Shown: positions 35,901 through 45,999 of the stretch, piece by piece
Layout: each line of letters opens with the position of its first letter
How positions within the stretch are numbered: the first letter of the stretch is position 1
Origin: Nageia nagi
Lineage: Eukaryota; Pinophyta
Assembly: GCA_050084985.1 (NCBI GenBank)
Contig: JBITNC010000001.1
Location: 148,304,001-148,368,000, forward strand
Direction of reading: 5' to 3'
Length of the DNA stretch: 64,000 nucleotides
Translations under genes and position numbers: made by a program
The notes under the pieces: model-generated
What the model was told of the DNA's origin: nothing
The model's database searches: none
What the model saw: only the letters and a program-made list of their open reading frames with translations

Positions 35901-37138
35901 ATTTATAATTTAATTTTTTTACGAATCAATTTAAATTTATATATGTATTTTTAAAAGTATATATTTATGAATTTAATATAATATTTTTAAGTAATTTATG
36001 TATGTAATATTTTTTTATCTAAATACGATTTTAAATTATTCAGGTATATTTTTTACATATTTTTAAAACTACTTTATATTTTTTAAGTATATTTTTGAAT
36101 GTAATATTTTTAAGTATGTTGAAATATTTTTTAAGCTTTTTTAAGCATTAAATTGGGTATTTTTGAAATTTTTTATTTTTTTCGGCATGATGCATTGTTT
36201 GACGCACAAGTCGAACATGGAATAAAAAAAAAACAAAAGGGGCATACCCCACATACCCCATTAATCATTCTTTCATTCAATTTTCATGAGAAGGACAAGA
36301 CAAAGAGTGTTTGCCATGGGAGAGGGGGACATAACAGTCAAATTTGGACACTCTTTTGTTAGATCCAAGTCAAATTTGTCATATTCATAGCCAAATTTAA
36401 AGGTAAGTATTCTAAATCTAATTTTTTACTTTCAAAATCATTTTTCCAATAAGTATTTAACATTTTTTATGGAAATATAATATTATTACATAGATTTGAT
36501 ATTTTTTACATCAAAATAAAAATATACAAAAAAAACTTCTAAAACTAATCAAATGAAAACTAAAACCTAGATAATATTTTACTAGAATTTGTAATGAAAC
36601 TAGAACAAAAAACCTAGAGTTTAGATAGATTTTTTACTAATTTTAATGAATTAAACTAGGGTTTGAAAAAAACTAGGGTTTATAAAAAATTATAAGAGCT
36701 TTTATCAAAAAAAACCCTTACAGTAAAAAGTGTGGGTTTAGCACACCCATATGGGTAAAACTAACTAAGTTAAGAATCAATAAATGGTCATCACATCCCC
36801 TATAAATAAGTAGAGAATAAGCCATAAAGACTAGTAAGGTCACTAATACAAATAAAAGAGCCTATGATAACTAACACATATCCCCTTAGCATTAAATGAG
36901 TGGGTGGAGTTTTCACTACCCATAGTGGTGATCTACTAGATTGTCATGAATGGCTAATATCCCTAATCAATGAAATAGGGATCCTAGTCACCATATAAGG
37001 ACCCATGATAATCTAACCATTATACTTCATTTGTTATAATGTTTTATTCACCTATATCTATCCCCAGCCATCCATGCCTGTAGATGATTTCCCTTATCTC
37101 CAGCTCCATTATCAGCTCATCATCCACCCTAAAGGTAG
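35901..37138. other. AT-rich DNA and probable LINE 3' end left of the Gypsy element
   Basis: 35.90-36.15 kb is extremely AT-rich. A short frame at 36153-36362 is followed by a good donor-like site (aaaggtaagt at 36400) and may be a decayed 5' exon of a CACTA gene; not recognised. From about 37.0 kb the minus strand seems to continue the LINE tail cut by the Gypsy element (inference from the 44.19-kb flank). No gene called. Confidence 0.4.
37134..37138 (+). repeat. Gypsy target duplication, left (ggtag)
   Basis: Same five bases as 44187-44191, directly after the 3' LTR. Confidence 0.93.
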
Positions 37139-37282
37139 TGTAGATTCCTACAAAATAAATTCTTTATTAAAGCCCCGGTATACCTTAATTTCAATCATGG
37201 GTTCATTCTTAGATTCTCTGGAGTTTTTTGGAGCGGATAAAATAGCTCGGGATCAGAGTAAAGTTTTCCGGAATGAAATGGT

Positions 37283-37713
37283 GACGTGGCGAAGAATAAG
37301 ATATTCATCTTTCGGCAAGGACCAAGTTCCTGAAAAGACGAAGTAAGCACAAGTGTCTCCGGAAAACAAAGCATTCTTGATATATGAAGATGACATCACG
37401 GAAAAGAAGAAGCTCATAATTGCAAAGGAAACCGAAGTCCGGAGGAGGTGACGTCTGCAAGGAGTAACTTCGTACCCGGGGCCTTTGAGTAAAGTATTCC
37501 GGAGAAATAAGAAGGTGACGTCAGCAGGTAGCGACTTAGTATCCAGAGCCATAAAGGAAAACATTCCGGAGGAAAGAAAGATGACGTCACAGGCGAAACG
37601 ACGTTCACATTTTTGAATAAGAACCGGAGCCCGGAATGGATGACATCATCAAGGAGTAATTTAGTGTCCGGAGCCAGTGAATAAAGAAGTCCGGAGATTC
37701 AAGGCTGACGTCA
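37283..37713 (+). promoter_or_regulatory. Array of seven TGACG / TGACGTCA-like sites in the Gypsy U3
   Basis: Sites start at 37283 (TGACGTGG), 37391 (TGACATCA), 37449 (TGACGTCT), 37516 (TGACGTCA), 37582 (TGACGTCA), 37641 (TGACATCA) and 37706 (TGACGTCA). Spacing from the second on is 58, 67, 66, 59 and 65 bp. Each lies in a diverged unit that also carries TCCGGAG. TGACGTCA and TGACG are known binding sites for plant bZIP factors of the TGA/as-1 type. The array is repeated in the 3' LTR at +5,584 bp. Confidence 0.75.
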
Positions 37714-38002
37714 GGCGAAGGGAAAAAATTAACATTTGGGATTAAGACCTCGTCCAGAGGAAAATAGGCCGCAATGAAAGATCGAAGAGTCCGAGTTGGA
37801 GAATTGAACATTCCGGGAGAGAAGGAAGTCTGCAAAATACCTGAGCGCCATCATCAGGGAACCAAATCGTCGGTGATCTGCCCAATTTTGTAACAGTCGG
37901 CCAAGTGTCATATGTAGGTGATATCAGTTCAAGAAGGCCAGAATCTTGCGGCCGTTTTGTAAACGTTTCTATTCTATAATCTTGTAACTGTTATTAATAC
38001 AG

Positions 38003-38010
38003 TATAAATA
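38003..38010 (+). promoter_or_regulatory. TATA box of the Gypsy LTR promoter
   Basis: TATAAATA, about 290 bp after the last TGACGTCA site. The transcript would start some 30 bp further on. Same sequence in the 3' LTR. Confidence 0.7.
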
Positions 38011-38344
38011 TATGAAAATAAAGAGAAACTAGGGTCAGAAGCCTAGTATTGCCCTTTTCATTTGTTCTCGAAGACCTGTAGCTTCAGTCCGGTACTATGA
38101 AACCATCTTGACCTTTCTTGTCTAGCACTCGTAATTGTTATTCTTAATTTGGTTACATTGTGGCAGCTTAGCTTGTTTCCTGAGTAATAGTTGCGGGTTG
38201 CTAGTATAATTGTGTCTGCTACATGGTAGAGTAGAAGCTGGGGAGCTATTCAGAGAGTGAGAACTTGTTCTGTGGCTGCGACACTAGATTCAGGCCAAGG
38301 TTTCGCACACTGCGAAAGCCCACGCTGAACTAGTGATCTACCCC

Positions 38345-38456
38345 TTTGCTTTCTCTCTCGTTACCCTATCCCTTTACTTCCTCTCTCGTTACCCTATCCT
38401 TTTACTTCCTTTCTTGTTACCCTATCCTTTTGCTTGAATCTCTCGCTCCCTACTCT
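38345..38456 (+). repeat. Four 28-bp pyrimidine-rich tandem repeats in the transcribed Gypsy LTR part
   Basis: Units start at 38345, 38373, 38401 and 38429. The core ctcgttaccctatcc is in the first two, with variants in the others. They lie downstream of the TATA box, so they would be in the RNA leader. Confidence 0.85.
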
Positions 38457-38613
38457 TTTCATCTCTTTCCTGTTACTTTTTCTCTACCCAATGGATAAGG
38501 AACCGGCCTTCTCCGGAGATCAGGCTGCGTCCCACAGTCTGTTCGTGAACTACTTTGGTTAAGATTGTTCCAGGCGCACATATTACACAATCTCAATCAA
38601 CAGTATTTCTTTT

Positions 38614-38631
38614 TGGCACGCCCGGTGGGAC
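38614..38631 (+). other. Gypsy primer binding site candidate
   Basis: TGGCACGCCCGGTGGGAC begins with the TGG expected opposite a tRNA CCA end and lies 11 nt after the LTR. I cannot name the tRNA with certainty from memory; an Arg tRNA would fit what is known for Tat/Ogre elements. Confidence 0.7.
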
Positions 38632-38749
38632 ACGAAGAAATTTATTGGCGACTCTGCTGAAGCACCATCCATGGTATGTATTAAAGCAAATTATTTGTGA
38701 ATATCATAGGTGCTTTGAACCTGTCATTTTCTTTTGCAATCTAGAGTTT

Positions 38750-41467
38750 ATGTGGACAAGATCTAAAACTAGAGCAGCAAAAGAAAAACCGGAGTTTGGG
38801 AAGTTAGATACTCCTAGGAGAAAGACCCTGATCAAGTCCAAGTCTCTGAATAGTATCGACTCCCTAAAATCCTTTATCAAGCCAGAACCATCCAATCTTC
38901 ATACTAGAGATACCTTTCCTGAAATGGCTAATCCAGCTCAGAATATTTATCCGGAATGGGACAATGGGGTACCCATAACTCTGGCGGTATTACATGATAT
39001 CCCAGCAAATGTTTTTAAAACCCTTCCGGAGTTTGATGCAACTTCAGAAAAAACGGCTTATGAGCACTGTGTGGATGTAGCCGGCCTAGCAAAGATTCAC
39101 AATATTCAGCATGAAGATATTATGGTGAGGTTACTGGCTCAGTCTTTCAAAGGAAAGGTCCTGGATTGGTACAGGGGCCTTTCTAATGGATCCATCAGTA
39201 CCTGGGCTCAACTGGCAGAGCCTTTTATCCTGGAGTTTAATGAACTAGGGGATCCCTTTTCCTTGTTAACCCAGTTTACTTCAATCAAAAGGTTTGAACA
39301 AGAGAACATCCCGGATTTCAACATTAGATTCCAGAAAACATGGACGAGAGTACCCATGCCAGTCAGGCCTCAGCAGTTTCAAGCTTTGATGTATTATCTA
39401 AGAGCCTTTCCTCCGGATCTCTCTCTGCAAATCCAAAATTCCGGAGTGAATACTTTCCCGGAGGTCTATAGACAAGCAGTATATGCTGAATCCTGTCTTA
39501 TTGCAGTTGGTAAGTTGCCAAGCCGTATGCCTATGCCCTATTTTCCAACAACTACCCAACAGCAAATGTGGAGACCTCCGGTAATCAGTTCAGTTCCACC
39601 TCTGGCCCATTTTCCTGCTCCTGTTCAACCTTGGTCATCAAACTTGCCAAATCCTAGAGCTCCTTTGTCTTTACCTGCCCCCCCTCAGCCCAATGTGAAT
39701 CAGGGAGTAGCGTCATCATTAGAAATTCAAGAGCTCAGGGATTTGTGTAGAAATATGGCGAATCAGATCACCATCCTAAGCAGACAGAGCAATGCAAAGA
39801 GATATCCTTACCCGGCAGTGGAAAAGGGCCCACATGTAATGATAGAAAATTCAGATCAAGGTTCATCCTCCGGGTCAGTTGTTGGTTTGTGTTTGGCTTG
39901 CAATGACGTGCATGAACAAACAACATGTCCCGTGCATCAGTACCAAGAGTATTTGTCGGGAAATGGAGGTATCTCACCGCCCGGAGTGGCAGGTGACATA
40001 AATCAAAATGCAAACTTGATGAATTTTGCACCAGCAGATATAGGAGTTTTTGCGGTGGAAACAAGATCGGGGAAGAGGCCCCTGGTTTCCGGTATTCCGG
40101 AAAGAAAAGTTGAATCCCAAAGAGATGCCGGACCAGTGCTTTCTAGGAGGCAAGATGCAGTCCCCGGTTCTAAGGATAAGGTCCTGGAAAAGGAAAAGAA
40201 TGCCGAAAAATTCCCACTTCCGGAGATCAAACCGACCCCAAAAATCAATGACCAAAGTATTCGGAAGCTAAGGTTTCCTTCACTCACTAAGCACCAGAGG
40301 AAAGATGATACCCTACAGCTTCGGGAAAGTTTCACCGATAGTCTTAGAAATAAAATCGGAGAACCTCCGGCTATTCCCGAGTTTGATATTGTGGCCGAGT
40401 TAAAGAGGACGCCGGCAAGAGTATCTTTGTTTGAGGCTTTAAAAATTCCTGGGCAGATTGATTTGCTGAAAGCGTCCCTTATAGCTCAGAACGAAGGAAT
40501 GGAAAAGGTTCTAAATCTGTTTGAGACATCAAAAATTCCGGGGATGGGAAAAAATAAACCTCCGGCCTTTTACATGACTCTGGAAATTGAAGGATATGTG
40601 CTCCATAATTGTTTGGTTGATTCCGGAGCGGCTACTACTGTTATGCCCAAAGTAGTGTGTGACGTAATGGGATTGCCTATGACACGAACTACTACTGGAG
40701 TATTACAGTTGGATTCCACACCTGTTAAGACAGTGGGAGTTATCAAAGATATAGTTCTGAAGATGCACAAGTGCCCCTCTGTGGTTATCACTCAAGAAGT
40801 TGTTGTGGTTGAGTTACCCCCTCTGTTCGGGTTATGTTTGTCCAGAGAGTTTACAGCGAAAATAGGAGGTTACCTAGCAATGGATTATACTCATTATCTG
40901 ATCCCTTGTGGGAATAAGAGGGTTAGGTTGAACAATGAGGAAATTTCCGAATTTCACGTAGAGAAAAAGGAGGAAGTGTGTGCAATCTTTGGTGAAATAG
41001 AGGAATCAGACGAGTTACTGGAAAGGTTGCAAACCGAAGATCCTTATAGTATGAGTATGCTTAATACCATCAACGATATGGAATTTGGAAATTATTGCTT
41101 GATGGAACCAGAGTCTTTTGTCCCGGAACTCACTAAGGGAAACTTCCGGAGAAATGAGATCTGGGAGATGTTTTTTGACGGAGCTAGGTCTAAAAATGGA
41201 TCTGGAGTGGGAATCATTCTGAAGGAACCAAATGGAAAGGTATATAAATTCTCTTTCAGGCTTACCTGGTTATGTTCAAATAATGTAACAGAATATGAAG
41301 CACTTTGCCTCGGGCTGGAACAAGCCATTAAAATGAAGATCCGGTGTTTGAAGATCAAAGGAGATTCAGAGCTAATAGTAAAGCAGGTGACAGATAAATG
41401 TTCAGCTAAGCATCACTATTTGAAATCATACAAAAATAGATCAGGTACTTTACAGAAGAAATCATGA
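38750..41467 (+). CDS. Gypsy gag-protease-RNase H polyprotein (905 aa), RT missing
   Basis: Start taken at ATG 38750 (MWTRSKTRAAKEK), after the primer site; the frame is open upstream into the LTR. Residues 80-260 or so are the Ty3-type gag domain (has LLAQSFKGKVLDWYRGL and FNIRFQKTWTR). Near residue 381 is a knuckle-like CLACNDVHEQTTC (CX2CX3HX4C). The aspartic protease has LVDSGAATTVMP with the catalytic Asp at 624. RNase H starts near residue 800: MFFDGARSKNGSG (Asp810), TEYEALCLGLEQA and KGDSELIVKQV. The protein ends 27 codons later, so the last catalytic Asp of RNase H is missing. No RT motif is found between protease and RNase H. No internal stop. Confidence 0.9.
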   Translation: MWTRSKTRAAKEKPEFGKLDTPRRKTLIKSKSLNSIDSLKSFIKPEPSNLHTRDTFPEMANPAQNIYPEWDNGVPITLAVLHDIPANVFKTLPEFDATSEKTAYEHCVDVAGLAKIHNIQHEDIMVRLLAQSFKGKVLDWYRGLSNGSISTWAQLAEPFILEFNELGDPFSLLTQFTSIKRFEQENIPDFNIRFQKTWTRVPMPVRPQQFQALMYYLRAFPPDLSLQIQNSGVNTFPEVYRQAVYAESCLIAVGKLPSRMPMPYFPTTTQQQMWRPPVISSVPPLAHFPAPVQPWSSNLPNPRAPLSLPAPPQPNVNQGVASSLEIQELRDLCRNMANQITILSRQSNAKRYPYPAVEKGPHVMIENSDQGSSSGSVVGLCLACNDVHEQTTCPVHQYQEYLSGNGGISPPGVAGDINQNANLMNFAPADIGVFAVETRSGKRPLVSGIPERKVESQRDAGPVLSRRQDAVPGSKDKVLEKEKNAEKFPLPEIKPTPKINDQSIRKLRFPSLTKHQRKDDTLQLRESFTDSLRNKIGEPPAIPEFDIVAELKRTPARVSLFEALKIPGQIDLLKASLIAQNEGMEKVLNLFETSKIPGMGKNKPPAFYMTLEIEGYVLHNCLVDSGAATTVMPKVVCDVMGLPMTRTTTGVLQLDSTPVKTVGVIKDIVLKMHKCPSVVITQEVVVVELPPLFGLCLSREFTAKIGGYLAMDYTHYLIPCGNKRVRLNNEEISEFHVEKKEEVCAIFGEIEESDELLERLQTEDPYSMSMLNTINDMEFGNYCLMEPESFVPELTKGNFRRNEIWEMFFDGARSKNGSGVGIILKEPNGKVYKFSFRLTWLCSNNVTEYEALCLGLEQAIKMKIRCLKIKGDSELIVKQVTDKCSAKHHYLKSYKNRSGTLQKKS

Positions 41468-42596
41468 TGGTGTTTTGCTGAGATGTGTACCGGCATCGAA
41501 GACAGAAGAACTTATTGAAGAGTTTCATTCCGGGATATCCGGAGGCCATTATTCCGGATATACAATGGTGGGTAAAATTATCCAAGCCGGATATTATTGG
41601 CCTACTATGTTTAAAGAGGCTTTTGCAAAATCCCAGGGTTGTGAAAAATGTCAAAGGTTCGCGGGGAGAAAGAGAAGTGCAGCATTACCGTTGGAACCGG
41701 TTCAGGCGGAGGAACCCTTTCAGCAATGGGGGTTGGATTTTATTGGAGTAATCAATCCTAATTCTTCAGCCGGGCATAAATTTATTCTCACAGCTACAGA
41801 TTTCTTCACCAGATGGGCAGAGGCGGAAGCCGTGAGAGAAGCAAACCAGAAGACCGTGGTAAAATTCATAGAGAAGCTAATCACCCGGTATGGTATCCCT
41901 CAAACAATTGTTTCAGACAATGGCTTAGCATTTGTAGGAACAGAAGTCACAAATTTCGCTATGAGATATGGTATTTACTGGAAAACTTCCTCGAATTATT
42001 ACCCTCAGGGTAATGGTTTGGCCGAATCTACAAATAAGAACTTGATCCGGATTCTTAAAAGAATAATGGAAGACAACCCACGAACTTGGCATGAGAAACT
42101 TAATTGGGCATTGTGGGCAGATAGAATCATTGTGAAGTCATCCATCAAGACCAGCCCTTATACTCTGGTATACGGTACGAGGGCCATGTTGCCAAGTCAT
42201 TTCGAGCTTCCGGCCTTGAAAATTTTACAAGAGTACGGAGGAGATTTCGAACCCTATCAAGTCCGTCTGAATGAACTACTGCATTTGGAAGAACTCCGGA
42301 ATCAGTCGTATCAGAGTTTACAGAACAGAAACGAAGTAGTTAAGAGATGGTTCAATAACCGAAAGGCCACTCCAAAAGATTTCAAGGAAGGAGATTTAGT
42401 TTTGAAATGGGATGAAGACAGAGCCAAGACTGGAAAACATAAAAAGTTTGATTCCTTATGGTCCGGACCTTACATGATATCTAGATGTGCAGGAAAGAAT
42501 TCTTTCGAAATATCAAAGTTAAACGGGTGGCGGCTGCCAATCTTGGTCAATGGGCAGCATTTAAAGCACTATGAACCCTCATGCACGGGAGATTGA
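41432..42596 (+). CDS. Gypsy integrase (intact catalytic core, out of frame with gag)
   Basis: The integrase frame is shifted by +1 from the preceding frame, which stops at 41467. It is readable from about 41432 (DQVLYRRNHDGVLLRCV), before the first ATG at 41475. Counting from that ATG (373 aa): H18 and H25 with C56 and C59 form the HHCC zinc site, D88, D148 and E184 form the DD35E triad, and LWSGPY is the GPY module that follows the core. It joins element cDNA to the genome. The shift and the cut-off RNase H show a second small deletion here, removing the end of RNase H and the linker. It would need frameshifting or another element's help to be made. Confidence 0.9.
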
Positions 42597-42722
42597 CTGA
42601 AAGAAAAGACATGATTTTGTATATATGTAAATAGAAAAGACAGGATTTCAATTTTGAATTTGAGGCTGGATTCTAAATTTCTTTTCGACAAAGGTGAAAT
42701 TTTCCCTCAGAAGTCGCCATAA
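42597..42722 (+). other. Gypsy 3' untranslated segment
   Basis: 126 bp between the integrase stop and the 3' LTR. Purine runs lie at its start (gaaagaaaagaca), but the bases directly before the LTR (gtcgccataa) are not purine-rich, so no proper polypurine tract is seen. Confidence 0.6.
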
Positions 42723-44186
42723 TGTAGATTCCTACAAAATAAATTCTTTATTAAAGCCCCGGTATACCTTAATTGCAATCATGGGTTCATTCTTAGATTC
42801 TCTGGAGTTTTTTGGAGCGGATAAAATAGCTCGGGATCAGAGTAAAGTTTTCCGGAATGAAATGGTGACGTGGCGGAGAATAAGATATTCATCTTTCGGT
42901 AAGGACCAAGTTCCTGAAAAGACGAAGTAAGCACAAGTGTCTCCGGAAAACAAAGCATTCCTGATATATGAAGATGACATCACGGAAAAGAAGAAGCTCA
43001 TAATTGCAAAGGAAACCGGAGTCCGGAGGAGGTGACGTCTGCAAGGAGTAACTTCGTACCCGGGGCCTTTGAGTAAAGTATTCCGGAGAAATAAGAAGGT
43101 GACGTCAGCAGGTAGCGACTTAGTATCCGGAGCCATAAAGGAAAACATTCCGGAGGAAAGAAAGATGACGTCACAGGCGAAACGACGTTCACATTTTTGA
43201 ATAAGAACCGGAGCCCGGAATGGATGACATCATCAAGGAGTAATTTAGTGTCCGGAGCCAGTGAATAAAGAAGTCCGGAGATTCAAGGCTGACGTCAGGC
43301 GAAGGGAAAAAATTAACATTTGGGATTAAGACCTCGTCCAGAGGAAAATAGGCCGCAATGAAAGATCGAAGAGTCCGAGTTGGAGAATTGAACATTCCGG
43401 GAGAGAAGGAAGTCTGCAAAATACCTGAGCACCATCATCAGGGAACCAAATCGTCGGCGATCTGCCCAATTTTGTAACAGTCGGCCAAGTGTCATATGTA
43501 GGTGATATCAGTTCAAGAAGGCCAGAATCTTGCGGCCGTTTTGTAAACGTTTCTATTCTATAATCTTGTAACTGTTATTAATACAGTATAAATATATGAA
43601 AATAAAGAGAAACTAGGGTCGGAAGCCTAGTATTGCCCTTTTCATTTGTTCTCGAAGACCTGTAGCTTCAGTCCGGTACTATGAAACCATCTTGACCTTT
43701 CTTGTCTAGCACTCGTAATTGTTATTCTTAATTTGGTTACATTGTGGCAGCTTAGCTTGTTTCCTGAGTAATAGTTGCGGGTTGCTAGTATAACTGTGTC
43801 TGCTACATGGTAGAGTAGAAGCTGGGGAGCTATTCAGAGAGTGAGAACTTGTTCTGTGGCTGCGACACTAGATTCAGGCCAAGGTTTCGCACACTGCGAA
43901 AGCCCGCGCTGAACTAGTGATCTACCCCTTTGCTTTCTCTCTCGTTACCCTATCCCTTTACTTCCTCTCTCGTTACCCTATCCTTTTACTTCCTTTCTTG
44001 TTACCCTATCCTTTTGCTTGAATCTCTCGCTCCCTACTCTTTTCATCTCTTTCCTGTTACTTTTTCTCTACCCAATGGATAAGGAACCGGCCTTCTCCGG
44101 AGATCAGGCTGCGTCCCACAGTCTATTCGTGAACTACTTTGGTTAAGATTGTTCCAGGTGCACATATTACACAATCTCAATCAACA
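42723..44186 (+). repeat. Gypsy 3' LTR (1,464 bp)
   Basis: Colinear with 37139-38602 with no indel. Followed by the ggtag duplication at 44187-44191. Confidence 0.96.
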
Positions 44187-44527
44187 GGTAGGAAGAATAA
44201 GCTCCATCAAACATAGCACATTTGTAAGGAGGAGAAGGCTAAGACTAGTGGTGACTAGGAGAGCTAGTAGATGCTCACCATACATGCGATGAGGGGTGAT
44301 AATGAGAGAAATATTGAGAGTGTTTAGCATCATTACACTCTGAAGGAACTCAACTAACATTGCAAGGAGCCTTCGCCCAATGACCTAGCAAGTCTTGCAA
44401 GTGATCTACCTCCATAGCTACCTTGTTTTCTTGAGAGATAATTTGCATCCAACCATCATTAAACACTTCTAGTTTGTCATGATGCCTACAAAACTAGAAA
44501 GAGGTGATCTTTAAACATAATTTTGTT

Positions 44528-45199
44528 CTAGATTTTCCAAATATGAAACAAAAGGCTAACTTTAAATAACTTATAAACCTCAAATAGAGGAGAAGAAAAT
44601 ACAATAAAATCCCTTAGGAGAGCTTGGGACCATGAAACTCTAGAAATAAAGAAAGGGAAAAGAAAGTGAAAACTTAATCCTAAGCTTGTCTGAATCGAGG
44701 AAAATTTGAAAATAGATGAAAACATGACTCAGGAGCATTGCAAAAAGCACATTTAGGGTTAGGTACACCAATATATTAGAGCCTATTCCTAATAAGGAGG
44801 CCTTGGTGCAATAGAATCTAGGTGAAGATAGCCTATTTGGGTTCAATGTAGGCTATCCAGGTATTGCAAAAATCAATTCTCTAGCAAGAATTTATGGAAA
44901 TTAAATCCCACCTCTCATTTAACTTAGGGACCATAGGTAAAAAATAGGATAACCACTTTTATCCCATCCTATCTTTGTAACTAAAAAATGGAGTATCCAC
45001 ATGCCAGTGCCAATCCATCCACCATGGTGTCTATAAAAAACCTTGATTTTAAGAAGCATATCATGAGGGGTAGCATGGAGAACCACATCATATGTATCCT
45101 TATTAGCATTAGTGAGCCTACATTAGAACTTAAAGGATTCCCAAGGGATCCAATCCTTGGTTTATCAATTGAAGAAGTCCATAATGGAGCAAATGGCAT
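44528..45199 (-). pseudogene. LINE C-terminal zf-RVT region, decayed
   Basis: Near 44760-44720 the minus strand gives NPKCAFCNAPESCFHLF, a C-X2-C followed by C and H as in the zf-RVT zinc region at the end of plant L1 ORF2. A stretch before it at 44981-45199 has MLIRIHMMWFSMLPL and is the usual pre-zinc segment, in a shifted frame. Confidence 0.7.
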
Positions 45200-45999
45200 T
45201 CTTAAAAAATATCAAGGCATGGACCCACTAAACTTGAGCTAGAGGCATATTTTGGTAACCAAAAAAAGAAGACCACCAAATGCTCATAGAGTTAAAAGAT
45301 AATCCCTTTCAAAAGCCTACTCCATTCCAGTGGATCCAAGGGTTAAGCTATTGCCAATCTTTCCAAATGTTGTGTTTAACAAAATATCCCTAGATCTTGA
45401 TGACCACCACAGCTATAACAAGTGAGGGGAGATCCACTCCTTGCTAGGCTTGATGGTTAAGGGGAAGACCTGTGGAAATAAAATATTGAATTAAAACATT
45501 ACATGAATCATTACCCTACATTCCTTGGACTATCCACTTATCATAGAGAGAGATGTATTGACATTTAAAGTTAAGAATCCCCATTACTTTAGCCTCTCTA
45601 GGGAGATAATAGTACTCCCAAGCCACTCTATGAAACCCTTTTTTATCAAAATAATTGCACCAAAGAAAGTCCTATAAAAAAATTTCTAGTTTTTTATAAC
45701 AAGCTTGAGATAGGATCCAACAAGAAGAGTAGTAAACATGGTTAGCTACAAGAAATTTAGAGCAAATTTGGAATTTATCGACTAGAGAGAGCTTTTTAGA
45801 GAGCCAATAATCAAGCTTAGATTCAACCTTTTAGACCACATAGCTCCAAAGTTGAGCTAGAAGGCCATGAAAAGCAAAAGGGATGCTAAGAAATTTGAAG
45901 ACCTCACTAGTGTTGATCCACTTCCATTGAAAGTTCTATAGCAAAGCAGGAGGCTCATGCACTAATTTTCTATAATAGGAAGTCTTTTTTCATTAGATT

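Larger units (their letters stand above)
37139..38602 (+). repeat. Gypsy 5' LTR (1,464 bp)
   Basis: TGTAGATTCC...AATCAACA. Holds a series of TGACG-type sites (37283-37713), a TATA box (38003-38010) and four 28-bp pyrimidine-rich repeats (38345-38456). Small open frames on both strands are composition artefacts; none is conserved as a protein. Confidence 0.96.
37139..44186 (+). mobile_element. Young Gypsy element, Tat-like, lacking reverse transcriptase (7.05 kb)
   Basis: Two LTRs of exactly 1,464 bp (37139-38602, 42723-44186), both TG...CA, differ at about 13 sites, mostly transitions. The 5-bp duplication ggtag flanks it (37134-37138, 44187-44191). The coding part runs gag, protease, partial RNase H, integrase. 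There is no RT or RT-linked RNase H between protease (ends about 41050) and the RNase H at 41160. An RNase H placed just before integrase is the extra archaeal-like RNase H of the Tat lineage. It is inserted in the 3' region of a LINE. CpG is well preserved, unlike in the older elements around it. Confidence 0.95.

Noticed and set aside
37253-38000. Protein genes inside the Gypsy LTR (several frames of 60-103 codons on both strands, repeated in the 3' LTR).
   Set aside because: They occur in both LTRs simply because the LTRs are copies. They have no known domain and overlap the regulatory repeats.
38555-38749. Start of the Gypsy gag protein at 38555.
   Set aside because: That ATG lies inside the LTR before the primer site; the ATG at 38750 fits the usual start after the primer site.
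39768-41654. Minus-strand and overlapping frames across Gypsy gag-integrase.
   Set aside because: Shadows of the intact plus-strand coding frames.
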